Source of the DNA: Solirubrobacteraceae bacterium
GTDB lineage: Bacteria; Actinomycetota; Thermoleophilia; Solirubrobacterales; Solirubrobacteraceae
Direction: 5' to 3'
Length of the DNA: 6,668 bases
Assembly: GCA_025935735.1 (NCBI GenBank)
Contig: JAICUS010000344.1
Location: forward strand, 1 to 6,668
The notes under the pieces were generated by a model. It was not told the origin of the DNA. It did not search any database and saw only the letters and a program-made list of their open reading frames with translations. How positions within the stretch are numbered: position 1 is the stretch's first letter; the number at the start of each line of letters is the position of its first letter. This document shows positions 1-4,946 of the stretch, piece by piece. The position numbers were made by a program, and so were the translations under genes.

Positions 1-90
1 GTGCTCAGCCGCGAGACGTCGAGCAATGGTCGTCTTGCCCGCGCCGCTACCTCCGCCGATCCAGTAGACATGCTGTAGCCGCGCCTGCAC
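1..90 (-). CDS. P-loop NTPase/kinase, N-terminal fragment
   Basis: Only the first 30 codons lie in the window; the gene continues beyond the left edge. The reading starts at a GTG (90-88), the only start codon I find between the in-frame TGA near 150 and the P-loop. Residues 7-21 read HVYWIGGGSGAGKTT, containing a textbook Walker A (GxxxxGKT, residues 13-20) directly after a beta strand, followed by an amphipathic helix (IARRLAAEH). A Walker A this close to the N-terminus with an RRLA-type helix is typical of small nucleotide/metabolite kinases and AAA-like ATPases, so it binds ATP or GTP in the cytoplasm. The substrate cannot be told because the rest is missing. The start lies 23 nt after the stop of the upstream small gene on the same strand, so the two are probably co-transcribed. 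The ribosome site is weak. The GTG start is less certain than the reading frame. Confidence 0.72.
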   Translation of the reverse strand, partial: MQARLQHVYWIGGGSGAGKTTIARRLAAEH

Positions 91-113
91 GGGTTCGACG
101 GGGCCGAGCTGTC

Positions 114-512
114 CTACGTCGACCGCGCGGCACGACGTATGAGAGCTTCAAGCTCGTCGAGCTGGGATCGCACGGCTTGCACGGCGGCCAACGGATCGGG
201 CTCGTTCCCCGGCTTCCGAGAGCGCTCGACCTCCGCGGCGACCAGCCCGCCGAGACGAATGCTCGCGGGCGTGGCACCGCATAGATCCCGGAAGGCCGCC
301 CACGTCTCGTCGTCCACGGCTACGCGCGCGACGCGGGCGCCTACCGCCTGACGCGTCCCGCGACGGCCTGCCGGTGGGGAAGGCGCAGCAGCCGGCGGCG
401 CGGGTGCGTCGGTTGGGGCCTCCCCCGGTTCGCTCGCGCGGCGAATCCCGGCCGCTGTCGCCGCCAGATCCGCTATACCGCGTTCAGGCTTCCGACCGCT
501 CGTGCGCCCCAT
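114..512 (-). CDS. Small protein with a ribbon-helix-helix-like core
   Basis: This encodes 132 residues from the ATG at 512-510. An upstream ATG at 623 in the same frame would add 37 residues of Arg/Ser-rich, non-protein-like sequence, and I reject it. The N-terminal half (residues about 1-60) is basic, then Pro/Ala-rich and probably disordered. Residues about 61-97 contain RVARVAVDDETWAAFRDLCG, then a SIRLGGLVAAEVERS helix: a short strand followed by two helices, the layout of Arc/MetJ ribbon-helix-helix DNA-binding proteins. The tail (QAVRSQLDELEALIRRAAR) looks like a short coiled coil. If the fold is right, it would act as a dimeric DNA-binding protein or accessory regulator in the cytoplasm. 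It stands first in a minus-strand pair with the P-loop protein at the left edge and diverges from the GntR-type gene. I do not recognise a specific named family, and the function is inferred from fold pattern only. Confidence 0.65.
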   Translation of the reverse strand: MGRTSGRKPERGIADLAATAAGIRRASEPGEAPTDAPAPPAAAPSPPAGRRGTRQAVGARVARVAVDDETWAAFRDLCGATPASIRLGGLVAAEVERSRKPGNEPDPLAAVQAVRSQLDELEALIRRAARST

Positions 513-524
513 GTAGCAACTGTA
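513..524 (-). promoter_or_regulatory. -10-like box for a leaderless start
   Basis: On the minus strand TACAGT (524-519, the TANNNT pattern) is followed by six bases and then the ATG of the small protein at 512. That places the likely transcription start at or within a base or two of the ATG, the arrangement of leaderless actinobacterial mRNAs. No Shine-Dalgarno precedes this ATG, which supports the idea. No clear -35 hexamer is present at 17-18 nt. This is a prediction by pattern only. Confidence 0.4.
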
Positions 525-690
525 GCGCGCCTGTAAACGGGACCGGCTACGGCGCGTCAGCTCGGCCGCCGGACTGCACGCATTTCGGCGCCATGACCGG
601 GCGGTTGGCGAGTCGCAGGTCACCGAGATCGAGCGGCCCGAAGAGATCGGCAGACACAGACGGCCTCCTACGGCACGGAGCTTCGAGGTC

Positions 691-727
691 TAGGACAACC
701 GTCCTACGGCCTGGGACACTCGTCCTA
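691..727. promoter_or_regulatory. Tandem palindromic operator candidate
   Basis: Two 16-bp inverted repeats lie in the divergent intergenic region. Site 1 (691-706) is TAGGAC-AACC-GTCCTA with perfect 6-bp arms. Site 2 (712-727) is TGGGAC-ACTC-GTCCTA with one arm mismatch. Their starts are 21 bp apart, two helical turns, so two dimers would bind the same DNA face. The inner half-sites also form a GTCCTA-N5-TGGGAC unit (701-717), closer to the GT...AC orientation usual for GntR operators. A further half-site sharing TCCTACGGC occurs at 666-674 (repeated at 702-710). The obvious candidate binder is the GntR/FCD regulator just downstream, acting on its own promoter, but a TetR-type repressor would also suit such sites. 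Confidence 0.55.
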
Positions 728-733
728 ATCTGT

Positions 734-750
734 CCGATCCGGCGGATCGG
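734..750. repeat. Inverted repeat CCGATCC-GGC-GGATCGG
   Basis: Perfect 7-bp arms around a 3-nt centre, 7 bp beyond the tandem operator and about 30-60 bp before the candidate starts of the GntR-type gene. It differs in sequence from the tandem palindromes, so it would be a second kind of site or a small hairpin if the transcript starts upstream. There is no T-run after it, so it is not a convincing terminator. Function unknown. Confidence 0.4.
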
Positions 751-780
751 CCTCGCCCGACCCGACCGCCGCGCGCCTCG

Positions 781-1506
781 ATGCTCTCTGGGGTCGGGTA
801 CCTTGCGGACGTGGAATTCGAGCTGCCACAGGACGCGCGCCTCCCGTCGGCGAGCGCCGCCGAGCAGGTGGTGACGAGGATGCGGCGCTTGATCATCGAG
901 GGGCAGATCCCGCCCGGCGCGCGGTTGCGCGAGGCGCAGCTGACGGGCGGGTTCGAGGTGTCACGGCAGACGGTCCGGGAGGCGATCCGCAACCTCGCGC
1001 ACGACGGGCTGGTGCGCCACGACCGCCATCGCGGGGCGGTCGTCGTCGAGCTCGACGCGGCTGACGTCCTGGACATCTTCGCCGTGCGCCGGCTGCTCGA
1101 GACCGCGGGGGCGAGCCGGGTCCGCGAGGCGGACTCCGAGGCGCTCGTGGATGTGGAGCGGGCGTTCGAGCGTCTGGCCGCGGCGGCGACGAGCGGCAGC
1201 TGGGCCGGCACGGTGGACGCGGACATCGGATTCCACCGCAGCCTGACCGCGCTGACCGGCAGCCCGCGGCTCGTCCGCGCGTTCGAGGCGATCGCCGGCG
1301 AGCTGGCGTTCTGCTTGTCGGTGCTGCGCCTGGTCGGCGACGAGGAGCGCTCGCCCGCGACGATCGTCTCCCAGCACGGGCCGATCGCCGGCGCGGTGGC
1401 GGATCGCGACGCCGAGCGGGCCACGACGCTGGTCCAGGAGCACCTGGACCGGCACGGGGCGGTGCTGGCGCAGGCGCTCGCCGAGCGCCGGAGCGCCGCG
1501 GCCTGA
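781..1506 (+). CDS. GntR-family transcriptional regulator, FCD domain
   Basis: From ATG 781 this is 241 residues; starting at GTG 811 would give 231, close to the usual FadR-subfamily length. Residues 25-92 form the GntR winged helix-turn-helix: the conserved GQIPPGARLREAQL segment, recognition helix VSRQTVREAIRNLAHDGLV, and wing HDRHRGAVVVEL. Residues about 95-230 form an all-helical FCD effector domain. Asp148, His152, His199 and His221 sit at the positions that bind a metal in this family, where the bound ligand is usually a carboxylic acid. Such proteins are generally cytoplasmic dimers that repress a neighbouring catabolic or transport operon until the acid ligand binds. The stop (1504-1506) shares one base with the tautomerase ATG, so the two are translationally coupled. 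The palindromes at 691-727 are candidate autoregulatory sites. Family is certain; ligand and targets are inferred. Confidence 0.9.
   Translation: MLSGVGYLADVEFELPQDARLPSASAAEQVVTRMRRLIIEGQIPPGARLREAQLTGGFEVSRQTVREAIRNLAHDGLVRHDRHRGAVVVELDAADVLDIFAVRRLLETAGASRVREADSEALVDVERAFERLAAAATSGSWAGTVDADIGFHRSLTALTGSPRLVRAFEAIAGELAFCLSVLRLVGDEERSPATIVSQHGPIAGAVADRDAERATTLVQEHLDRHGAVLAQALAERRSAAA
799..804 (+). promoter_or_regulatory. -10-like box before an alternative GTG start
   Basis: TACCTT (TANNNT) is followed by exactly six bases and GTG at 811, the same geometry as the -10-like box in front of the divergent minus-strand gene. This favours a leaderless mRNA starting at GTG 811 rather than ATG 781, neither of which has a Shine-Dalgarno. 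The -35 region is not convincing. Confidence 0.3.
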
Positions 1507-1889
1507 TGCCCTACCTGCAGCTCGACCTGCCGTTCACCCTCGCAGCCGACCGGCGGCCGGAGTTGGCGACGAAGCTCGCCGTCGTGTACGCCGAGGTCAT
1601 GGACACCGTGCCCCACGTGGTCACGGTGGCGTTCCGCGAGCTCGGCGAGAACGGGGTGCTGCGCAATACCGCGGACGACGGCGTGGTGCCGGCCGTGGTG
1701 ATCGGGTGCGACATCCGCCGCGGTCGTGCGCCCGAGGTGCGGCTGGAGCTCGGCCATCGCGTCGCGGCACTGATCGAGGAGACCCTGGGGTGGCCGCGCG
1801 ACCGGGTGATCCTCGAGTTCACGCAGCACTCCGGCGACGAGATCTACCGCGAAGGACGCCTCTCCGCGGACTGGACGCCGGGCGGATGA
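1506..1889 (+). CDS. Tautomerase-superfamily protein
   Basis: 127 residues beginning MPYLQLDLPF. After Met removal Pro becomes the N-terminal residue, the general acid/base of the tautomerase superfamily (4-oxalocrotonate tautomerase, MIF, cis-3-chloroacrylic acid dehalogenase, malonate semialdehyde decarboxylase). The length is about twice that of 4-OT monomers and fits a fused beta-alpha-beta pair: strand 2-8 with helix 16-33 and strand 38-45, then strand 62-70, helix 78-94 and strand 100-106. The tail DEIYREGRLSADW resembles the C-terminal region of cis-CaaD/MSAD-like members. Arg71, Arg72 and Arg74 could help bind a carboxylate. It would catalyse keto-enol tautomerisation or a related hydration/decarboxylation of a carboxylated intermediate in the cytoplasm. 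The ATG overlaps the regulator stop and the stop overlaps the ATG of the broken SDR (ATGA at 1886), so these three once formed one operon. Exact reaction unknown. Confidence 0.8.
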   Translation: MPYLQLDLPFTLAADRRPELATKLAVVYAEVMDTVPHVVTVAFRELGENGVLRNTADDGVVPAVVIGCDIRRGRAPEVRLELGHRVAALIEETLGWPRDRVILEFTQHSGDEIYREGRLSADWTPGG

Positions 1890-2189
1890 CGGGCAGCGGT
1901 ACGCCCGGGCGGCCGGCCGGCCGCTGCTCGAGACGGACCCCGCCGACATGCGCCGGGTCTTCGAGGTCGACTTCTTCGCCGCCACGGCGCTGCTCCAGGC
2001 GGCCGCCCGCGCCATGCGCGAACGCGGCGGATCGATCGTCAACCTGACGTCGCGGACCGCGCTCGTCGGCGTCCGGGGCATGGCGGTCTACGGGGCCTCC
2101 AAGGGGCGCTGCAGAGCCTCACCAGCGACGAGTCGCGAGCCGTCACGGGCGCGTCCATCTCGGTGGACGGCGGCTACGCGGCGGCCTGA
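1886..2189 (+). pseudogene. Decayed short-chain dehydrogenase/reductase (SDR)
   Basis: The ATG at 1886 overlaps the tautomerase stop as ATGA and reads MTGSGT, then goes out of frame. The TGxxxGxG cofactor-binding N-terminus is missing, so several hundred bases were probably deleted near the GC-rich GGCCGGCCGGCCG run (about 1911-1923). In a second frame, clear SDR sequence follows: LLETDPADMRRVFEVDFF, GGSIVNLTS with the catalytic-type Ser, and YGASKG at 2089-2106, where Tyr and Lys are the catalytic pair. One G is then missing after 2106, shifting to a third frame that reads ALQSLT directly joined to SDESRAVTG and SISVDGGYAAA, ending at TGA 2187-2189. The usual roughly 50-60 residues between SLT and the tail are absent. 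With at least three lesions it cannot make a working Rossmann enzyme. Ancestral role: NAD(P)-dependent oxidoreduction, probably in the same pathway as the tautomerase. Substrate unknown. Confidence 0.85.
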
Positions 2190-2206
2190 GCTCGCACGGT
2201 TCGACC

Positions 2207-2236
2207 TTGACAGCGATTGTTCGCTGTCCGACAATC
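2207..2236 (+). promoter_or_regulatory. liv operon promoter with overlapping palindromes
   Basis: A -35 TTGACA (2207-2212, perfect consensus) and a -10 GACAAT (2230-2235) are separated by 17 nt, predicting a start near 2242 and a leader of about 139 nt before livH. From the -35 through most of the spacer runs the palindrome GACAGCGA-TTGT-TCGCTGTC (2209-2228), with perfect 8-bp arms. A second inverted pair, GATTGT (2215-2220) and ACAATC (2231-2236), overlaps it and reaches the -10. A protein bound here would block RNA polymerase, so this is a good repressor operator candidate. The arms differ from the TAGGAC/GTCCTA sites at 691-727, so the GntR-type regulator is not an obvious match. No T-run follows, so I do not read it as a terminator of the pseudogene. 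Confidence 0.6.
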
Positions 2237-2339
2237 CGCCGGGCTGAGAGCCGCGTTGCGCCTCGATCGGTCAAATTAGCGCGCTCGTGGAGCAAGCCCC
2301 GGTCGCCATCGCGGCCGTGCTGGATTCAAGGGTGGGGGA

Positions 2340-2384
2340 GTGCAGGACAGCAAGTGCAGACGTGTCGTGGAGGTGCGCTCGTGA
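2340..2384 (+). CDS. Possible 14-codon leader peptide before livH
   Basis: A GTG at 2340 opens a short frame reading MQDSKCRRVVEVRS and ending at TGA 2382-2384. The stop overlaps the livH GTG (2381) as GTGA, the same overlap used between the later liv genes. A purine-rich AAGGGTGGGGGA stretch lies immediately upstream and could serve as ribosome site, though its spacing is tight. The peptide holds three Val codons near its end and an AGA Arg codon (2358-2360), which is rare in GC-rich genomes. If translated it would couple ribosomes into livH and might sense charged tRNA. It has no Leu or Ile codons, so a classic branched-chain attenuator is not obvious, and I see no terminator hairpin with a T-run after it. 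It could be chance; evidence is position and overlap only. Confidence 0.35.
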   Translation: MQDSKCRRVVEVRS

Positions 2385-3259
2385 GCCTCCTGTTTCAGAC
2401 GTTGGTGAACGGGCTGCTCGTCGGCGGGCTGTACATCACGTTCTCGATCGGGTTCTCGCTCGCGTTCGGCGTCCTCGACGTCGTCGACTTCGCCGTCGGG
2501 GAGTGGGTGATGCTCGGCGCGTTCGCCGGCATCGGCGCGAAGTCGTGGTTCGGGATCGACCCGTTCATCGCGCTGCCGGCCGTCTTCGTGATCTTCGCCG
2601 CCGCGGGGTCGCTGGTCGCCCCGCTGATCTACCGGGTGCGCTCGAGCACCTACGCCCGGCCGGCGCTGATGGCGCTGGCCTTCACGTTCGGGCTTGCGAC
2701 GCTCGCCCGCGGGACGATGCTCACCGCGGTCGGGTTCGACCCGCGCACCGTGCACACCGGCTTCGCGAACGGGACGCTGTCCGTCGTCGGCCTCGAGATC
2801 CCCGGGCTGCGGCTCGCCGGCTTCGTGTTCGCGACGGTCGCCACCGGCCTGTTCGTCGGCTTCCTGTACTTCACGCGCACCGGGCTGGCCATCCGCGCGG
2901 TCGCCCAGGACAAGGCGAACGCCGGCCTGATGGGCGTCAACGTCAAGCGGATCAGCATGCTCGTGTACAGCATCTACGCGGGGCTGACGGGCATGGCCGG
3001 CGTGCTGATCGGCGCGATCTACGCGGTCACCGCGCAGGTCGGCCCGCAGTACGCGCTGCTCGCATTCTTCGTGGTCGTGGTCGCCGGCCTGGGCTCGGTG
3101 CTCGGCGTATTCGTCGCCGGCCTGCTGCTGGGCCTGATCCAGGCGGTGGTGACCGTCTACATCGGGCCCAGCTACACGCTCGGCATCGTGTTCGGGGTCC
3201 TCTTCGTGATCCTGCTGGTGTCCCCGCGCGGCATCCTCGGCCGGGGGATGGCGGTGTGA
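2381..3259 (+). CDS. livH: Branched-chain amino acid-type ABC permease LivH
   Basis: 292 residues from GTG 2381, the usual LivH length. The start is set by GGAGG (2369-2373) seven bases upstream and by the immediate match to the family N-terminus (LLFQTLVNGLLVGGLYITFSIGFSLAFG). The frame is open further upstream but that sequence is not protein-like. About eight hydrophobic membrane helices are visible, for example 8-31, 64-84, 94-114, 145-164, 193-215, 226-256 and 266-284. The cytoplasmic loop TRTGLAIRAVAQDKANAGLMGVNVKR (165-190) is the conserved segment that docks on the ATPases. The glycine-rich AGLGSVLGVFVAGLLLG (235-251) is also typical. With LivM it forms the transmembrane channel. One oddity is that the normally conserved NFAHG motif after helix 1 reads DFAVG here (36-40). 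It is the first long gene of the operon and its TGA overlaps the livM GTG. Confidence 0.93.
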   Translation: MSLLFQTLVNGLLVGGLYITFSIGFSLAFGVLDVVDFAVGEWVMLGAFAGIGAKSWFGIDPFIALPAVFVIFAAAGSLVAPLIYRVRSSTYARPALMALAFTFGLATLARGTMLTAVGFDPRTVHTGFANGTLSVVGLEIPGLRLAGFVFATVATGLFVGFLYFTRTGLAIRAVAQDKANAGLMGVNVKRISMLVYSIYAGLTGMAGVLIGAIYAVTAQVGPQYALLAFFVVVVAGLGSVLGVFVAGLLLGLIQAVVTVYIGPSYTLGIVFGVLFVILLVSPRGILGRGMAV

Positions 3260-4236
3260 GCCGCGCATCGCTCGCGGCGCGTGTGCTGGTGCTCGCGGTC
3301 GTCGCGGTCGTCGTGCTCACCGTCCCGGGCTGGGCGGGCGACTACTGGACCCGCATCCTCACCGGCGTCTGCATGTGGGCGGGGCTGGCGCTCGCCTGGA
3401 ACGTGCTGGGCGGGTACGCCGGCTACATCTCGTTCGGCCACGCGGTGTTCTTCGGCATCGGGGCGTACGCGACCGCGCTGCTCATGCAGCCGGGGCGCCA
3501 CTGGAACTTCTTCCTCACGCTTCCGGTGGGCGTCGCCGCGGCGGCGCTGCTCGCCGCGGTCGTCGGCTGGCCGACGCTCAAGCTGCGCGGCGCGTACTTC
3601 GCGATCGCCACCTGGGCGCTGGCGGAGGCGATCCTGCAGCTGGCCACGGTCGTCGGCTTCACCCACGGCTCTTCGGGCCTGGTCATCCCGTCCTTCGCGA
3701 GCTCGTCGTTCTTCTATTACGCGATGCTCGTCGCGGCGGTCCTGACGTTCCTGACCACCTACACGCTGCTGGAGCGCTCGCGCTGGGGCTACCAGGTCAA
3801 GGCGCTGCGCGACGACGAGGCGACGGCGCGCAGCGTCGGCATCGACACGACGCGGGTGAAGATCCAGGCGTTCGTGCTGAGCGCCGTGATCCCGGCGGTC
3901 TTCGGCGCAATCGACGCGTACTGGATCACGTTCATCAACCCGCAGAGCGTGCTGGCCGCCGACATCACCGACCAGATGGTCGTGATGGCGCTGATCGGCG
4001 GCCTCGGGCATTCGTGGGGCCCGGCGCTCGGCGCGGCGCTGCTGTTCGTGGTCAACCGCCAGTTCGTCGCCGAGTTCGGCGACACGACGAGCTACATCGC
4101 CGTGGTCGGCGCGCTCGTCGCGCTGGTCGTGCTGTTCCTGCCCGACGGCCTGGTCAGCCTCATCCCCGGCGTCCGGCGGCTGGGCCTCATACGGCGCCTG
4201 TTGCCCTGGCCGCGACCAGAGGCCGAGCGGCGATGA
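3256..4236 (+). CDS. livM: Branched-chain amino acid-type ABC permease LivM
   Basis: 326 residues from GTG 3256, which overlaps the livH stop as GTGA. The first 26 residues are a membrane helix (VLVLAVVAVVVLTV). Family signatures appear in order: NVLGGYAGYISFGHAVFFGIGAYATALL (49-76), LKLRGAYFAIATWALAEAI (109-127), the ATPase-docking loop RSRWGYQVKALRDDEATARSVGID (174-197), and DQMVVMALIGGLGHSWGPALGAALL (239-263), then a last helix about 280-296 and a short basic cytoplasmic tail. Length and motifs are complete. LivM pairs with LivH as the second half of the inner-membrane pore of a HAAT-family importer, moving branched-chain amino acids, amides, urea or aromatic acids depending on the member. 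It is translationally coupled to its neighbours; its stop overlaps the livG ATG as ATGA. Subfamily is secure, substrate is not. Confidence 0.93.
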   Translation: MSRASLAARVLVLAVVAVVVLTVPGWAGDYWTRILTGVCMWAGLALAWNVLGGYAGYISFGHAVFFGIGAYATALLMQPGRHWNFFLTLPVGVAAAALLAAVVGWPTLKLRGAYFAIATWALAEAILQLATVVGFTHGSSGLVIPSFASSSFFYYAMLVAAVLTFLTTYTLLERSRWGYQVKALRDDEATARSVGIDTTRVKIQAFVLSAVIPAVFGAIDAYWITFINPQSVLAADITDQMVVMALIGGLGHSWGPALGAALLFVVNRQFVAEFGDTTSYIAVVGALVALVVLFLPDGLVSLIPGVRRLGLIRRLLPWPRPEAERR

Positions 4237-4946
4237 GCGTCCTCGAGGTCTCGGACCTGCGCCGGGCGTTCGGCGGCATCCAGGCGGTCGGCGGCGTCAC
4301 GTTCGCCGTCCAGCCGCAGGAGATCGTCGGCATCATCGGGCCCAACGGGAGCGGCAAGAGCACGCTGTTCAACCTGGTGACCGGCGTCTACCGGTCCGAC
4401 GGCGGCGCGATCCGGCTGCTCGGCCAGGACATCGCCCGCATGGCGCCGCACCGCATCGCGCGCGCCGGGCTGGGGCGGACGTTCCAGATCCCGGGGCTGT
4501 TCGTGAACATGACCGTGCGCCAGAACCTGCTCACGGCCGCGGTCCACGGCGACTGGAAGGCCGCGCCCACGCGGGCCGACGCGGTGCTCGAGCAGCTCGA
4601 CATCACCCACGTCGCCGGCGACCTGGCCGGGTCGCTGTCCGGCGGCCAGCAGCGGCTGCTCGAGTTCGGGCGCGTGCTGATGCAGGACCCGCAGCTGATC
4701 CTGCTCGATGAGGTGACCGCCGGCGTGCACCCGCGGCTGCGGGAGATCATCCTCGGCGCGATCCGGCGGCTGCGCGACGAGGGCCGGACGTTCGTCGTCA
4801 TCGAGCACGACATGGAGCTCGTGCGCACGATCTGCGAGCGCGTGATCGTGATGGACGCCGGCCAGATCGTCGCCCAGGGCCCCTTCGAGGAGGTGGCCAA
4901 CGACCCGCACGTCGTCGAGGCCTACCTGGGGAGGCCGGTCACGTGA
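4233..4946 (+). CDS. livG: ABC transporter ATP-binding protein LivG
   Basis: 237 residues from ATG 4233, overlapping the livM stop. It is a single complete nucleotide-binding domain: Walker A GPNGSGKST (36-44), Q-loop Gln85 in GRTFQIPGLFVNMTVRQNL, signature LSGGQ (135-139), Walker B LILLDE with catalytic Glu160, D-loop-like AGVHP, and switch His192 in VVIEHDMELV. The C-terminal QGPFEEVANDPHVVEAYLG is the LivG/LivF family ending. Slightly short (E. coli LivG is about 255), mainly through a tight helical insert between Q-loop and signature. It forms a heterodimer with LivF on the cytoplasmic side of LivHM and hydrolyses ATP to drive uptake. Walker B is followed by VTAG rather than the more common PxAG, a variation that leaves all catalytic residues in place. 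All key motifs are intact, so it should be active. Confidence 0.94.
   Translation: MSVLEVSDLRRAFGGIQAVGGVTFAVQPQEIVGIIGPNGSGKSTLFNLVTGVYRSDGGAIRLLGQDIARMAPHRIARAGLGRTFQIPGLFVNMTVRQNLLTAAVHGDWKAAPTRADAVLEQLDITHVAGDLAGSLSGGQQRLLEFGRVLMQDPQLILLDEVTAGVHPRLREIILGAIRRLRDEGRTFVVIEHDMELVRTICERVIVMDAGQIVAQGPFEEVANDPHVVEAYLGRPVT

Noticed and set aside
513..623. N-terminal extension of the small minus-strand protein to the ATG at 623
   Set aside because: The added 37 residues are Arg/Ser-rich with no structure, and the ATG at 512 has a well-placed -10-like box.
574..693. Short plus-strand frame reading VGESQVTEIERPEEIGRH before TAG at 691
   Set aside because: It looks protein-like by eye, but it lacks a start codon and ribosome site and no related domain is recognised; it could be a remnant, but length alone does not support that.
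374..874. 166-residue plus-strand open frame across the intergenic region
   Set aside because: It overlaps the better-supported minus-strand small gene and the regulator, has no ribosome site or domain, and its translation is Arg/Pro/Ser-rich.
690..2081. 463-residue minus-strand open frame
   Set aside because: It lies antisense to the clearly recognisable GntR regulator, tautomerase and SDR remnant. Its translation is low-complexity Arg/Ser/Ala typical of a shadow frame in GC-rich DNA.
2209..2228. Palindrome read as an intrinsic terminator of the upstream genes
   Set aside because: There is no T-run after the stem, and it sits squarely on a -35/-10 pair, so an operator is the better reading.
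1948..2247. 99-residue intact SDR-like protein
   Set aside because: It starts inside the SDR fold, lacks the cofactor domain, and after YGASKG its frame leaves SDR sequence, whereas the true C-terminus continues in another frame.
2276..3268. 330-residue minus-strand open frame, and similar ones at 3172-4011, 4092-4910 and 5668-6504
   Set aside because: All are antisense to the liv genes with Arg/Asp/His/Gly-rich translations and no motifs; the plus-strand frames carry full family signatures.
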